From JBBITI01 sp963735055 (GTDB taxonomy: Bacteria; Chloroflexota; Dehalococcoidia; Dehalococcoidales; UBA2162), in the NCBI GenBank assembly GCA_963735055.1, contig CAVTJN010000004.1, positions 248,001-312,000 of the forward strand: DNA of 64,000 nucleotides, written 5' to 3'. A model generated the notes under the pieces. It did no database searches. It saw only the letters and a list, made by a program, of their open reading frames with translations, and was not told the origin of the DNA. Numbering within the stretch: position 1 is the first letter of the stretch; each line of letters begins with the position of its first letter. Of this stretch, positions 53,406 to 62,174 are shown piece by piece. The position numbers and the translations under genes were made by a program.

Positions 53406-53435
53406 CAACCGATCTCGCCCGCCGGGGTCGCGATC

Positions 53436-53461
53436 AAGGGGCACGGCTTGCCGTGCCCCTT
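53436..53461 (+). terminator. Terminator-like hairpin after rho
   Basis: An 11-bp perfect stem (AAGGGGCACGG / CCGTGCCCCTT) with a CTTG loop begins 31 bp after the rho stop and is followed by CGCCTTTTG. The short T-run makes it a moderate intrinsic terminator. Confidence 0.8.
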
Positions 53462-53509
53462 CGCCTTTTGGCAGGGTGACCTGCCGCGTAGCATTGCCTC
53501 CTCGGCCTG

Positions 53510-53518
53510 TGCTAGAAT
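53510..53518 (+). promoter_or_regulatory. Extended -10 promoter of uvrC
   Basis: TGCTAGAAT, with TAGAAT at 53513-53518 after TG plus one base. No strong -35 is seen. The predicted start near 53525 leaves a leader of about 37 bases before ATG 53562. Confidence 0.5.
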
Positions 53519-53561
53519 TCAACTAACGCACCTTACATAACAACGCGCGCATGGAAGATGC

Positions 53562-55394
53562 ATGCCTGACAGCAATCTCGTTTCAGAACAACTGAGAAAG
53601 ATGCCTGCCTCCCCGGGTGTCTACTTGATGAAAGACGCCTCGGGGAAGATCATCTACGTGGGTAAGGCATCTGCACTCCAGAACCGTGTGAGGTCATACT
53701 TCGGCGCCGGGCCGCTGACCCCAAAGACGCGGCGCATGGTGGAACGGATCGCCGACATCGAATTCGTGATCACCGGTTCCGAGCAGGAAGCGCTCATCCT
53801 GGAGATGACGCTCATCAAGAGACATCACCCTCCTTACAACGTCCGCCTCAGAGATGACAAGTCTTTTCCTTTCCTCAAGATCACGGTGAATGAAGAGTGG
53901 CCGCTGGTGTGTTTTACCCGCCGCGTCGAAGACGACGGGGGGCGCTATTTCGGGCCTTTTGCGAGCGCCTATTCGCTGCGCCAGACACTGAAGGCCCTGA
54001 AGAACATGTTTCCCTTTCGTACCTGCACTCGACCGGTCACCGGAACGGACAGCCGTCCCTGCCTCGAATACCATCTGAACCGTTGTGTTGGCCCGTGCAT
54101 CGGCGCGGCTGACCGCGAGGAATATGCCTGGGTCATCAGACAGGTTATCCTGTTTCTGGAAGGAAGAGACGACATGGTGGTCAGCCAGCTCCGGGAGAAG
54201 ATGGATCGGGCGGCTGATTCCCTGCAGTACGAAAAGGCCACGGCCCTGCGCGACCAGATAAAAGCCATTCACAGCGTGATCGAAGGACAACGCATTGCCA
54301 CCATGGTGCGGGGCGATCAGGATGCTATTGCTTTCGCCCAAGACGGTGATCAAGCACTGGCCCAGGTCTTCTTTGTCCGGGGGGGGAAGCTGATCGGACG
54401 GGAAGGTTTCGTGGTCCAGGGGACGGAGCAGGAGGAGCCGGACCAGGTGATGACCAACTTCATCACGCAATTCTACAGTTCCAGTCTGTATGTACCGCCC
54501 TTGCTGCTCCTTCAGCACCCGGTGAATGATCTGGCCGTCCTGAATTCCTGGCTGCGGCGCAAACGAGGTGGCCGCGTCGAAATCGAGGTGCCCGAGCGCG
54601 GCCCGAAGCGAAAACTGGTTGACACCGTGGTCGAGAACGCCCGGCAGGGACTGGAGCAACTCCGGATTAAAAAACGCGCTGCGACCAGGGACCTCAGGCC
54701 GGCCCTGGAGGAAATCCGGCGCGAACTCCGTCTACCCGGAGTCCCCAACCGGATTGAAGGGTATGACATTTCCAACATCCAGGGTACGTCCGCCGTCGGC
54801 AGCATGGTGGTCATGGAGGAAGGAAAGCCCCGGCCGGCGCACTACCGCCGTTTCCGCATCACCACCATACCCGGCGCCGATGACTATGCCATGCTCCAGG
54901 AGGTCCTTCGCCGGAGATTCCGCCGGGCTGCGGCGGGCTCAAGCCGGGCTGGGGAGGATGCCTGGGGGATCATGCCCGACCTGGTCTTGGTGGACGGCGG
55001 GAGAGGTCAACTAAATGCAGCGCGTCTGGTCCTGCAGGAACTCGGCGTGGACGAGATCCCGGTGGCCGGGCTGGCCAAAGAATATGAGGAGATCTTCATT
55101 CCCGGCCGGGCCGAACCGATTCGCCTCCCGGGTAACTCGGCGGGCCGGCTGCTGCTGCAGCACCTTCGGGACGAAGCGCACCGGTTTGCCCTCGGCTACC
55201 ACTTGAAGGTCCGCCGTAAGGCCGCCCTGACATCGGCCCTCGATGCAGTGCCGGGCATTGGCCCGAGGCGTAAGCGGACGCTGCTGCGAAAATTCGGCTC
55301 GGTCCGCGGTGTGAAAGCGGCCTCTTTCGAGGAACTGGCAGCCACCCCCGGGTTGAATCCGGGGCTGGCCACGCGGATCAAAGAATACCTGTAG
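53562..55394 (+). CDS. uvrC: UvrABC nuclease subunit C
   Basis: 610 residues. The GIY-YIG nuclease is GVYLMKDASGKIIYVGKASALQNRVRSYF. The Cys-rich region is CTRPVTGTDSRPCLEYHLNRCVGPC. The UVR motif, the RNase H-like domain (RIEGYDISNIQGTSAVGSMVVMEEGKP, DLVLVDGGRGQLNAA) and C-terminal helix-hairpin-helices (VPGIGPRRKRTLLRKFGSVRGVKAASFEELAATPGL) are all present. It makes the dual incisions in nucleotide excision repair. Confidence 0.97.
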   Translation: MPDSNLVSEQLRKMPASPGVYLMKDASGKIIYVGKASALQNRVRSYFGAGPLTPKTRRMVERIADIEFVITGSEQEALILEMTLIKRHHPPYNVRLRDDKSFPFLKITVNEEWPLVCFTRRVEDDGGRYFGPFASAYSLRQTLKALKNMFPFRTCTRPVTGTDSRPCLEYHLNRCVGPCIGAADREEYAWVIRQVILFLEGRDDMVVSQLREKMDRAADSLQYEKATALRDQIKAIHSVIEGQRIATMVRGDQDAIAFAQDGDQALAQVFFVRGGKLIGREGFVVQGTEQEEPDQVMTNFITQFYSSSLYVPPLLLLQHPVNDLAVLNSWLRRKRGGRVEIEVPERGPKRKLVDTVVENARQGLEQLRIKKRAATRDLRPALEEIRRELRLPGVPNRIEGYDISNIQGTSAVGSMVVMEEGKPRPAHYRRFRITTIPGADDYAMLQEVLRRRFRRAAAGSSRAGEDAWGIMPDLVLVDGGRGQLNAARLVLQELGVDEIPVAGLAKEYEEIFIPGRAEPIRLPGNSAGRLLLQHLRDEAHRFALGYHLKVRRKAALTSALDAVPGIGPRRKRTLLRKFGSVRGVKAASFEELAATPGLNPGLATRIKEYL

Positions 55395-55418
55395 CGCAGG
55401 ACTGTTCAGGGGGGTGCC

Positions 55419-55634
55419 ATGTCTCGTCCAGGGTGGAATAAGGACTACTGGAAGAAAATGGATAAGGAGACCGCCCGGAAGCTCCGGACGACCTGTCCGA
55501 AGTGCGGCAGTGACAAGACCTATTACAACAAGCAGTTCAGCGTCTGGCGTTGCGGGAGATGCGAACACTCATGGGTCATCCAGGGCATGCCCGGGGAGGC
55601 TCCATGGTGGAAACGGCTGTTCAGACGGGGGTGA
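55419..55634 (+). CDS. Small zinc-ribbon protein
   Basis: 71 residues. One zinc ribbon is CPKCGSDKTYYNKQFSVWRCGRCEHSW (residues 26-52), with a basic and aromatic tail WWKRLFRRG. It begins 24 bp after the uvrC stop, with AGGGGGGTGCC upstream of the ATG, so it is probably cotranscribed with uvrC. Nucleic-acid binding is likely; no specific function is known. Confidence 0.75.
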   Translation: MSRPGWNKDYWKKMDKETARKLRTTCPKCGSDKTYYNKQFSVWRCGRCEHSWVIQGMPGEAPWWKRLFRRG

Positions 55635-55641
55635 CTGTGCC

Positions 55642-56460
55642 TTACGTCAAAAGAAACTTATCGATCGCCTCAGCCACGCCGTTATGGTCGACGTCCTCGG
55701 TAACATAGTCTGCGCATGCCTTGACCTCAGCCGGAGCGTTGCCCATCGCCACCCCCAGCCCCACCGCGGAGAGTACCGGAATGTCGTTGGGGCCGTCGCC
55801 GATGGCCATAATCTGGTCGAGCGTAATGCTCAGATGCTTTGCCAGTGCGTCGAGAGCGGTCCTCTTGGAAACGCCGGCGGCAATCACGTTAATAAAGTCG
55901 ACGTCGGCGTATGCCGGAGTCTTGGTCAGTGAGAGATGAAGCTCGCCTCCGAAATTGTGCCGGAATCTGTCGGCGCCGGCCTTTTCTGCAAAAGAACGGA
56001 CGACCAGGGTGCCTTTTATCACGCTCTCGTGTTCCGGCAGTTGCGAAAAGTCAATGAGGGTTGGCGTAACCTTAAAATAGTCCCGGCGCAAGTCGGTCAC
56101 CCACGATTCCCGCTCTGCGTAGTATCCTCCGGCCGTAAAAAGGTCAAGAATGATGCCGTTGCGGTGGACAAAATCCACCGCCCGTCTGACCAACCCGGCA
56201 TCTATAGTCCTCATGTACACGTTGGTACGGGTGCTGGGATTGACTACCAGCGCGCCATCGAAGAAGATGTGGAAGCCGTCCAGGTCCAGCTGCGCCAGCA
56301 CGGTGCGGGCGGCCTGGATGGCCCGACCGCTGCACAGCGACACCCCGATACCGCGCTTCTTCAACTCACTGAGGGCGGCTTTGTTCTCAGCCGAAATCTC
56401 GTCCGCCCTTATCAGCAGCGTGCCGTCGATATCGATAACGACCAGCTTGTAGCGATTCAA
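55642..56460 (-). CDS. Cof-type HAD phosphatase
   Basis: 272 residues from a TTG start with AGGAG upstream. The HAD motifs are VIDIDGTLL (nucleophile Asp), LCSGRA, a Lys in SKRTALDALAK and IGDGPNDIPVLSAVGLGVAMGNAPAEVKACADYVTEDVDHNGVAEAI. The type IIB cap places it with Cof/YidA sugar-phosphate or flavin-phosphate phosphatases. The substrate cannot be read from the sequence. Confidence 0.92.
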   Translation of the reverse strand: MNRYKLVVIDIDGTLLIRADEISAENKAALSELKKRGIGVSLCSGRAIQAARTVLAQLDLDGFHIFFDGALVVNPSTRTNVYMRTIDAGLVRRAVDFVHRNGIILDLFTAGGYYAERESWVTDLRRDYFKVTPTLIDFSQLPEHESVIKGTLVVRSFAEKAGADRFRHNFGGELHLSLTKTPAYADVDFINVIAAGVSKRTALDALAKHLSITLDQIMAIGDGPNDIPVLSAVGLGVAMGNAPAEVKACADYVTEDVDHNGVAEAIDKFLLT

Positions 56461-56489
56461 AGCGTTCTCCTGGGGCCGACCGAGGCTAG

Positions 56490-56518
56490 CTGTCAGATCG
56501 CAACCTGTGTGCTATACT
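56490..56518 (+). promoter_or_regulatory. Promoter of the dCTP deaminase/dUTPase gene, likely leaderless
   Basis: CTGTCA (56490-56495), a 17-bp spacer and TATACT (56513-56518), with TGC before it (extended -10). ATG 56526 follows seven bases later with no ribosome-binding site, so the message should start at or within one base of the start codon. Confidence 0.65.
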
Positions 56519-56525
56519 GGGCTGG

Positions 56526-57038
56526 ATGCCAGCAGTCCTGTCAAAGTCGGATATCCATCGGTTGATGCAGGGCACCCCTCCCCTGATAGAAGGTTGTCTT
56601 GATCGGGAAACACAATTGCAGCCAAACGGCATCGATATCACGATCCGTGACGTTGCTTGCCTTGAGTCACCCGGGACGATCGCCATCGCCAACGCCGGAC
56701 GCTCGTTATCAACCCTCAAGCCCCTCACCTTCGACGGGCAGGGGTTCATAGATCTTGCGCCCGGGGCGTATCTGATTACCTATAACGAGATCGTGCACCT
56801 GCCCAACAATGTTATGGCATTGGCCAGACCGAGGTCAAGCCTGTTGCGATGCGGGGTCACCATTGGCACCGCGGTCTGGGATGCCGGTTATTCGGGACGC
56901 TCGCAGTCTTTACTGGTGGTACACAACGCGCGTGGTTTTCGGCTGCAGCAAGGCGCCAGGGTAGCGCAACTCGTCTTCTTCGGCTTGACGGGCGAGACCG
57001 AAGGCTATCGTGGAGTTTACCAGGGCGAGAATCTGTGA
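56526..57038 (+). CDS. dCTP deaminase/dUTPase superfamily protein (probably dUTPase-like)
   Basis: 170 residues. PRSSLLRCGVTIGTAVWDAGYSGRSQSLLVVHN carries the superfamily motif 2 (RSSL) and motif 3 with Asp (WDAGYSG), and ARVAQLVFF follows. In E. coli Dcd the catalytic Glu lies in the segment corresponding to SLLVVHN, and here no Glu is seen. This favours a dUTPase activity over deamination; bifunctional archaeal-type enzymes remain possible. dCMP deaminase is encoded 1 kb away, giving a second route to dUMP. The start is set by the promoter position. Confidence 0.8.
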   Translation: MPAVLSKSDIHRLMQGTPPLIEGCLDRETQLQPNGIDITIRDVACLESPGTIAIANAGRSLSTLKPLTFDGQGFIDLAPGAYLITYNEIVHLPNNVMALARPRSSLLRCGVTIGTAVWDAGYSGRSQSLLVVHNARGFRLQQGARVAQLVFFGLTGETEGYRGVYQGENL

Positions 57039-57102
57039 GCGAATTCCCTGGGTGAAGGGGTCGGTGTGGCGCCGCAGTCGAACGGCACTATCGCCTGATG
57101 GG

Positions 57103-58044
57103 TCACACGGCCACACGGAGCGCCCCGGGGAGTATGCGGAAAGAAGCCGGGCCCTCCCCGACCAGCTCCCCGTCAGCCTGGACCAACACCTTTTCGGCGG
57201 TGTCGATCGTGATCTCGGTGGTCGTAGACATGATCACCTTTGGATGAGTGACATGCCGGCCCTTGTAGATGCTGGGAAAAGCCCGCAGCAGAGCGATCTT
57301 GCCCATGTCGCGAACGACGACCAGGTCCAGTTTGCCGTCGCGCAGGTCGGCCCGGGGCGCGACATTCATGCCTCCGCCGTAGTACCCGCCGTTGGCGACT
57401 GCTACCATGACAATGCGCAGACTTTCCGTCCGGCCGGCCGTGTTGAGGTGAACCGTCTTATTGCGGTAACCCGCTAACGTCCGCAGCAGGCCGAAAACGT
57501 AGGGGATGGTCCCGCCAAAGTATTTGGGGAGGCTTTCAGTCGACTCCGTCACCGCGGCATCGAACCCCATCCCTGCCGCGTTTACAAAGAAGCGGTGACA
57601 TTTCTGCCCCTTGTTCATGCATTCGACCACCCCGACGTCGATCCGTGACCGCTGCGGATTCACCAGCGCCGAGCAGGCCGGAACGTAGTCGTGAGACACT
57701 CCCAGTGAGCGGACGAAGTCGCCGCCGGTACCGGTACTGATGAAGCCCATTGTGGTGTCGGCCGCCCCGTCTGAGGAGAGAATGCCGTTGGCGACCTCGT
57801 GGACGGTACCGTCCCCACCTACGGCGACGACGTATCGGTAGCCGTCCCCGGCCGCAGCGTGGGCGATTTCGATGGCATGTCCGACGCCTTCGGTGAACTG
57901 GAAATCAAAAGACAGACCGACATGCTTCAACAACCGGCTTATTCTCGGCCACTTGCGCTCGGTCGACTTGGCGCCGGCCACCGGGTTGACGATGATCTTG
58001 GCCCGGGGCGCCGGCTGTGATTCCATCCAGCCGCGGTCAGTCAT
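57103..58044 (-). CDS. Diacylglycerol kinase-family lipid kinase (YegS/DagK-like)
   Basis: 313 residues. AKIIVNPVAGAKSTERKWPRI opens the domain. The nucleotide loop is VVAVGGDGTVHEVANGIL, with FISTGTGGDFVRSL and a beta-sandwich C-terminal domain (GGYYGGGMNVAPRADLRDGKLDLVVVRD). It phosphorylates a lipid such as diacylglycerol or sphingosine; some relatives act in other lipid pathways. It is the downstream neighbour of dCMP deaminase, 17 bp away, and converges on the dUTPase-like gene. Confidence 0.92.
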   Translation of the reverse strand: MTDRGWMESQPAPRAKIIVNPVAGAKSTERKWPRISRLLKHVGLSFDFQFTEGVGHAIEIAHAAAGDGYRYVVAVGGDGTVHEVANGILSSDGAADTTMGFISTGTGGDFVRSLGVSHDYVPACSALVNPQRSRIDVGVVECMNKGQKCHRFFVNAAGMGFDAAVTESTESLPKYFGGTIPYVFGLLRTLAGYRNKTVHLNTAGRTESLRIVMVAVANGGYYGGGMNVAPRADLRDGKLDLVVVRDMGKIALLRAFPSIYKGRHVTHPKVIMSTTTEITIDTAEKVLVQADGELVGEGPASFRILPGALRVAV

Positions 58045-58061
58045 TCTTCATCGCTGCGTGC

Positions 58062-58544
58062 TCAGTCCAGCCGGTTGACCCGTGATGAAGGGCGCTTCCG
58101 GCGTTCGAACTCGATGCCCGCCTCTTTGAAAAGGCTCACGAAGGTTTCGTCGTTGTAGTGGCCCGAGCTTACAAATCGCTTGATGCGGGCATTGACCAGC
58201 ATCTTGGCACAAAGTACGCATGGCGTGTGAGTACAGTAAATGGTGCTGCCTTCCAGACTCACCCCATGAAGCGCCGCCTGGATGATCACATTCTGTTCGG
58301 CATGGATGGCGCGGCATATCTCGTGCCGTTGACCGGACGGGATGCCCAGCTCGTCTCTCAGACACCCCAGTTCAAGGCAGTCTTTGAGGCCGGCGGGCGC
58401 GCCGTTATAGCCGGTGGTCAATATTTGCTTATCCCTGACGGCGATCGCTCCCATATGGTGGCGGCGGCACGTGGAACGTTCGCCGACCACCGCCGCGATC
58501 TTCAGGAAATAGGTGTCGATGTCGGGCCGTTTGAATTCTGTCAT
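58062..58544 (-). CDS. dCMP deaminase-like zinc deaminase
   Basis: 160 residues. The catalytic zinc site is CRAIHAEQNVI (His, Glu) and TPCVLCAKMLVNARI (two Cys). The N-terminal RSTCRRHHMGAIAVRDKQILTTGYNGAP and an internal Cys-rich loop (LELGCLRDELGIPSGQRHEIC) are typical of the ComEB/dCMP deaminase group. It produces dUMP for thymidylate synthesis. Its ATG overlaps the stop of the upstream kinase gene. Confidence 0.92.
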   Translation of the reverse strand: MTEFKRPDIDTYFLKIAAVVGERSTCRRHHMGAIAVRDKQILTTGYNGAPAGLKDCLELGCLRDELGIPSGQRHEICRAIHAEQNVIIQAALHGVSLEGSTIYCTHTPCVLCAKMLVNARIKRFVSSGHYNDETFVSLFKEAGIEFERRKRPSSRVNRLD

Positions 58545-59083
58545 TTTATCTGCGCGATCACCTTCTCCGCGGCCTGTCGCAGGCTTTCAAGGGAAGACTC
58601 GTTGAGCAAGATGAAGTCGGCCATGGCGATCGGCCCCCCCTTATTCACGTTCTCGATCTCAGCTTTGTCCCGTCCTGCCGCCTCTTCCCGGTTCAAGGGG
58701 CGCACTTTCCTGCCGGCAAGCCTGGCGTACCTGGTAACCGGTGATGCCCATACGGCCGCTGTACAAAATGCGTCGCCGTAGTGCTCTTTCAGGAACGTAT
58801 ACTCCTCCCAGGAGTATAGTCCGTCAATGACCACATCGGTGTGTTGCAGGGCGGCATCGATGGCGGGCAGATTCAGTTTGGCGTAGGCCGCCATGCCGTG
58901 CTCGTGGCGGAGGGATTCCCTGATGTGTCGCTCATTCTTCTCGGTGAGCTCCAGTCCGCGCTTCTTGATCTCCCGGTCGGTAACATCACCGAATCTGATA
59001 CGGTAGAAACCCTCACTCTCGAAGACTCGGGCGGCCTCGGATTTTCCGGCGCCGGGCATACCAACCAAAGAAACTATCTTCAT
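58541..59083 (-). CDS. P-loop nucleoside/nucleotide kinase-like protein
   Basis: 180 residues from ATG 59083; the longer frame upstream is atypical. The P-loop is LVGMPGAGKSEAARVFESEGF, with VVIDGLYSWEEYTFLKE as the Walker B-like segment and the lid region RLAGRKVRPLNREEAAGRDKAEIEN. It resembles dephospho-CoA/adenylate-kinase-like archaeal proteins. Coupling to dCMP deaminase by a 4-bp overlap suggests a role in nucleotide metabolism. Confidence 0.8.
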   Translation of the reverse strand: MKIVSLVGMPGAGKSEAARVFESEGFYRIRFGDVTDREIKKRGLELTEKNERHIRESLRHEHGMAAYAKLNLPAIDAALQHTDVVIDGLYSWEEYTFLKEHYGDAFCTAAVWASPVTRYARLAGRKVRPLNREEAAGRDKAEIENVNKGGPIAMADFILLNESSLESLRQAAEKVIAQIK

Positions 59084-59179
59084 CGTTGTTTTCCGTTCAA
59101 TTATATGGAAACAGGGGGTGGATTGGCAAAATTGGGTTGCCACGGTGTCCATTCGCGACTAAGATGAGGGCGAAAGAAA

Positions 59180-60727
59180 ATGCCGGGCGCCGATCTCATT
59201 CTCAAGAACGTTAACGCAATTACCCTCGACGCGCAGAAGCCGGCGGCGTCGGCCGTCGCCATCGCCGGGGACCGTATCCTGTCGGTTGGTGAAGCGGGCG
59301 ATCTGCCGGACTTAGCCGGCCCCGACACCCGGGTGATCGACTGCCAGGGCAGGACGCTCGTTCCGGGCTTCAACGACGCCCACTGCCACATTTTTTCCTA
59401 TATCCGGAAGCAGCTTACCGTCGATCTGAGCGGTCCGGCGATCCGTTCCATCGCCGACATAAAGGAAGCCGTTCGAGTCAAGGTCGGGACCACCCCTCCT
59501 GGCCAGTGGGTCAATGGCTCCGACTACAACGATTTCCTGCTTGCTGAAAAGCGGCATCCCACCCGTTGGGACCTGGACGAGGTCGCTCCCGAACACCCGG
59601 TGATACTGTCACACCGTTCTTTGCACGCCTGCGTTCTGAACGGCCGGGCTCTGGCTTTGGCGGGCATCACCACCGAGACTGAGGAGCCGCCGGGAGCTTT
59701 GATCGTCCGCGATGTCGCGACCGGTGAGCCGAACGGCGTGCTCATTGATATGCTGGGTTACATCCGGTACATGGTGATGCCGCCTCTTCCCGAGAGTGAA
59801 CTGGAGCGGGGTATCGCGGCGGCTAACCGTAGCTTCCTGTCCCAGGGCATCACCTCGCTTCAGGATGCCACGGTGACCAACGACCTGAAGCGATGGCGGG
59901 TCTACCGCCGGTTCAAAGACCGTGGCACCTTCCGTAGCCGCGTCTACGTGATGACGGGAATCGATCAGTTGGCCGACTTTCGCGACGCCGGGTTAACTTT
60001 CAGATCGGGTGATGATTCCCTGCGGGTGGGCGGACTGAAGATTGTCCTTGGCGAAACCACCGGACGGCTGTTCCCCGCCCAACCCGATCTCGACCGGTAT
60101 GTCCTGGAGGCGCACGTGGACGGTTGCCAGTTAGCCATCCACGCCGTCCAGCCAACCACCGTTGAGGCGGCAGTCAGCGCCCTTGAATCGGCGATACGGC
60201 GGTTCCCCGGCAGGAGACACCGGCACCGTATCGAACACTGCGCCGAATGTCCTCCCGCCCTCTTCGAACGGGTCAAGAATCTGGGGGTGGTCATATCAAC
60301 TCAGCCGCCGTTCCTCTACTACAGCGGCGACCGGTACCTGGCCCAGATACCTGCCGACGGAATACGCTGGCTGTACCGGATGAAGTCATTCATTGGCGGC
60401 GGGCTGGTGGTCGCCGCAGGATCGGATACTCCGGTGGTGGCCAACAACCCGCTTGTCGGGCTCTACGCTGCGGTGGTAAGGAAGTCGGCCGCGGGGCAGG
60501 TTCTCGCCCCTGAAGAGAGCGTGTCCCGTCTGGAGGCGCTGGCCATGTACACCACGAACGCCGCCTACGCCTCGGGTGACGAGAGTGTCAAGGGCTCAAT
60601 CACCCCGGGCAAATATGCTGATCTGGCGCTTCTGACTGATGACCCGACCCGGGTTGACGCTGAGGCGATCACGGATATCAGAGTGCTGAAGACCATCATC
60701 GGAGGGGAGGTGGTCTGGGAAGACTGA
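59180..60727 (+). CDS. Amidohydrolase, YtcJ-like (Amidohydro_3)
   Basis: 515 residues. Metal site GFNDAHCHIF (HxH) follows a small N-terminal beta domain (LILKNVNAITLDAQKPAASAVAIAGDRILSVG). Further ligands are the HAVQPTTVEAA His, HRIEHCAECPP and AAGSDTPVVANNPL (Asp). The end is the beta sandwich SVKGSITPGKYADLALLTDDP. It is a soluble hydrolase of amide or imide substrates; the specific substrate is unknown. No signal peptide. Confidence 0.92.
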   Translation: MPGADLILKNVNAITLDAQKPAASAVAIAGDRILSVGEAGDLPDLAGPDTRVIDCQGRTLVPGFNDAHCHIFSYIRKQLTVDLSGPAIRSIADIKEAVRVKVGTTPPGQWVNGSDYNDFLLAEKRHPTRWDLDEVAPEHPVILSHRSLHACVLNGRALALAGITTETEEPPGALIVRDVATGEPNGVLIDMLGYIRYMVMPPLPESELERGIAAANRSFLSQGITSLQDATVTNDLKRWRVYRRFKDRGTFRSRVYVMTGIDQLADFRDAGLTFRSGDDSLRVGGLKIVLGETTGRLFPAQPDLDRYVLEAHVDGCQLAIHAVQPTTVEAAVSALESAIRRFPGRRHRHRIEHCAECPPALFERVKNLGVVISTQPPFLYYSGDRYLAQIPADGIRWLYRMKSFIGGGLVVAAGSDTPVVANNPLVGLYAAVVRKSAAGQVLAPEESVSRLEALAMYTTNAAYASGDESVKGSITPGKYADLALLTDDPTRVDAEAITDIRVLKTIIGGEVVWED

Positions 60728-60753
60728 CCTCCCTGGAGAGTAGTCTAGTTTCC

Positions 60754-60782
60754 TTGACATCCCCCGCCCTGCACCCTAAACT
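60754..60782 (+). promoter_or_regulatory. Promoter of the FmdB-like gene
   Basis: Perfect TTGACA (60754-60759), a 17-bp spacer and TAAACT (60777-60782). The predicted start near 60789 is followed by AGGAG and ATG 60802. Confidence 0.65.
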
Positions 60783-60801
60783 TGAAGTTAGGAGTAACGA
60801 A

Positions 60802-61038
60802 ATGCCTATCTACGAGTACAGCTGCCAAGCCTGCGATAGCAAGTTCGAGTTGATGCGCCCGTTCAGCCAGTCCACTTCTCCCGCCTCCTGCCCCACCTGC
60901 AAGAAGACAGCCAGGCGTCTTATGTCGTCGTTCGCTTGCTTTACCGTGAATGACGGCGGTTCGGCCACTCCGGTCGCCGGGACGTCTTCGTGCGCGAGTT
61001 GCGGCGGTTCGAACTGCAGCACCTGCGGCGCGGGCTAG
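60802..61038 (+). CDS. FmdB-family zinc-ribbon protein
   Basis: 78 residues: MPIYEYSCQACDSKFELMRPF, then CPTCKKTARRLMSSFACFTVND, then a Gly/Ser/Cys-rich tail with CASCGG and CSTCGAG. The two CxxC pairs form the FmdB ribbon, first seen beside formamidase genes but regulatory in name only. AGGAG precedes ATG 60802. The DUF763 gene follows after 9 bp. Confidence 0.9.
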   Translation: MPIYEYSCQACDSKFELMRPFSQSTSPASCPTCKKTARRLMSSFACFTVNDGGSATPVAGTSSCASCGGSNCSTCGAG

Positions 61039-61047
61039 GGTCGCTGG

Positions 61048-62136
61048 ATGTCACCCGGCCCCGGGACCCGGACCGGCGTTGCGAATCTGCCGCTTCACTA
61101 CGGCAAAGCCCCTAAATGGCTGTTTGACCGCATGGTCAAACTGGCGCGCGAGATTACCATCGTCATTATCTCGGACTTCGGCGCCGACGAAATGCTCCGG
61201 CGCCTCTCCGATCCTCACTGGTTTCAGGCCTTTGGTTGCGTGCTCGGTTTCGACTGGCACTCAAGCGGCGTGACCACCACTCTCTGCGGCGCCCTCAAAG
61301 AGGGCGTCAAAGGAATTGAACGTGACTTGGGATTCTTCGTGGCCGGGGGCAAAGGCAGGACTTCCCGCAAGACGCCGGAGGAACTCCGTAACTGGGGGCA
61401 GTTGATCTCGGTTGACGCCACTCCGCTGGTGTATGCCAGCCGCATGTCGGCCAAGGTGGACAGCGCCGGCATCCAAGACGGCTACCAGCTATACCACCAC
61501 ACATTCATGTTCTCCGGGAGCGGCGCCTGGGCGGTGGTACAACAGGGCATGAATGAGACTAACCACTATGCCCGACGCTACCACTGGCTGAGTGAGTCGG
61601 TGGCCTCGTTCGTCAACGAGCCGCATGCGGCGATCGCTTCCGAAGGGCGTGGCCACGCCCTGAATCTGGTCGCCGCCGAAAGCCGCCCCACCCGTCTCCT
61701 CATTCCGCAGATCGTGACCACGGAGAAGCCGGACAAGGTGATGGCCGATCTGAAGACCATCAAGACGCTAACGTTGCCCGAACACCACTACCTGGGTACC
61801 TCGGACCTGCACCCCGACAGTCTGTCGAAGATACTCCTCAGCACCTACGAGCGCCAGCCCGCAGACTTCGAGACCCTGCTCGGGTTGGAGGGCGTCGGGG
61901 CGAAGACAGTCCGAGCGCTCAGTCTGATCTCGGAGCTTATCTACGGCGTGGCGCCGAGCTACCGCGATCCCGCCCGTTACAGCTTCGCGCACGGCGGCAA
62001 GGACGGTATTCCCTATCCGGTCGACCGCGTTACCTACGACCAGTCGATTTCGCTGCTGGCCCGGGCCATCGACCGCGCCAAGCTCGAGCCGTCGGACAAG
62101 AAACAGGCCTCCGGCAGACTGGCTCGCCTGAGATAG
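61048..62136 (+). CDS. DUF763 protein
   Basis: 362 residues with the DUF763 hallmarks: GVANLPLHYGKAPKWLFDRMVKLAREITI, RLSDPHWFQAFGCVLGFDWHSSGVTTTLCGALKEG, DGYQLYHHTFMFS and WAVVQQGMNE. A helix-hairpin-helix-like LLGLEGVGAKTVRALSLIS follows near residue 285. The family occurs mostly in archaea and thermophilic or anaerobic bacteria. The helix-hairpin-helix hints at nucleic-acid binding, but function is unknown. It is probably cotranscribed with the FmdB-like gene. Confidence 0.9.
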   Translation: MSPGPGTRTGVANLPLHYGKAPKWLFDRMVKLAREITIVIISDFGADEMLRRLSDPHWFQAFGCVLGFDWHSSGVTTTLCGALKEGVKGIERDLGFFVAGGKGRTSRKTPEELRNWGQLISVDATPLVYASRMSAKVDSAGIQDGYQLYHHTFMFSGSGAWAVVQQGMNETNHYARRYHWLSESVASFVNEPHAAIASEGRGHALNLVAAESRPTRLLIPQIVTTEKPDKVMADLKTIKTLTLPEHHYLGTSDLHPDSLSKILLSTYERQPADFETLLGLEGVGAKTVRALSLISELIYGVAPSYRDPARYSFAHGGKDGIPYPVDRVTYDQSISLLARAIDRAKLEPSDKKQASGRLARLR

Positions 62137-62174
62137 ACTGGGTTACGCCGCGCTGGCAAGCTTACTGTCCCCGG

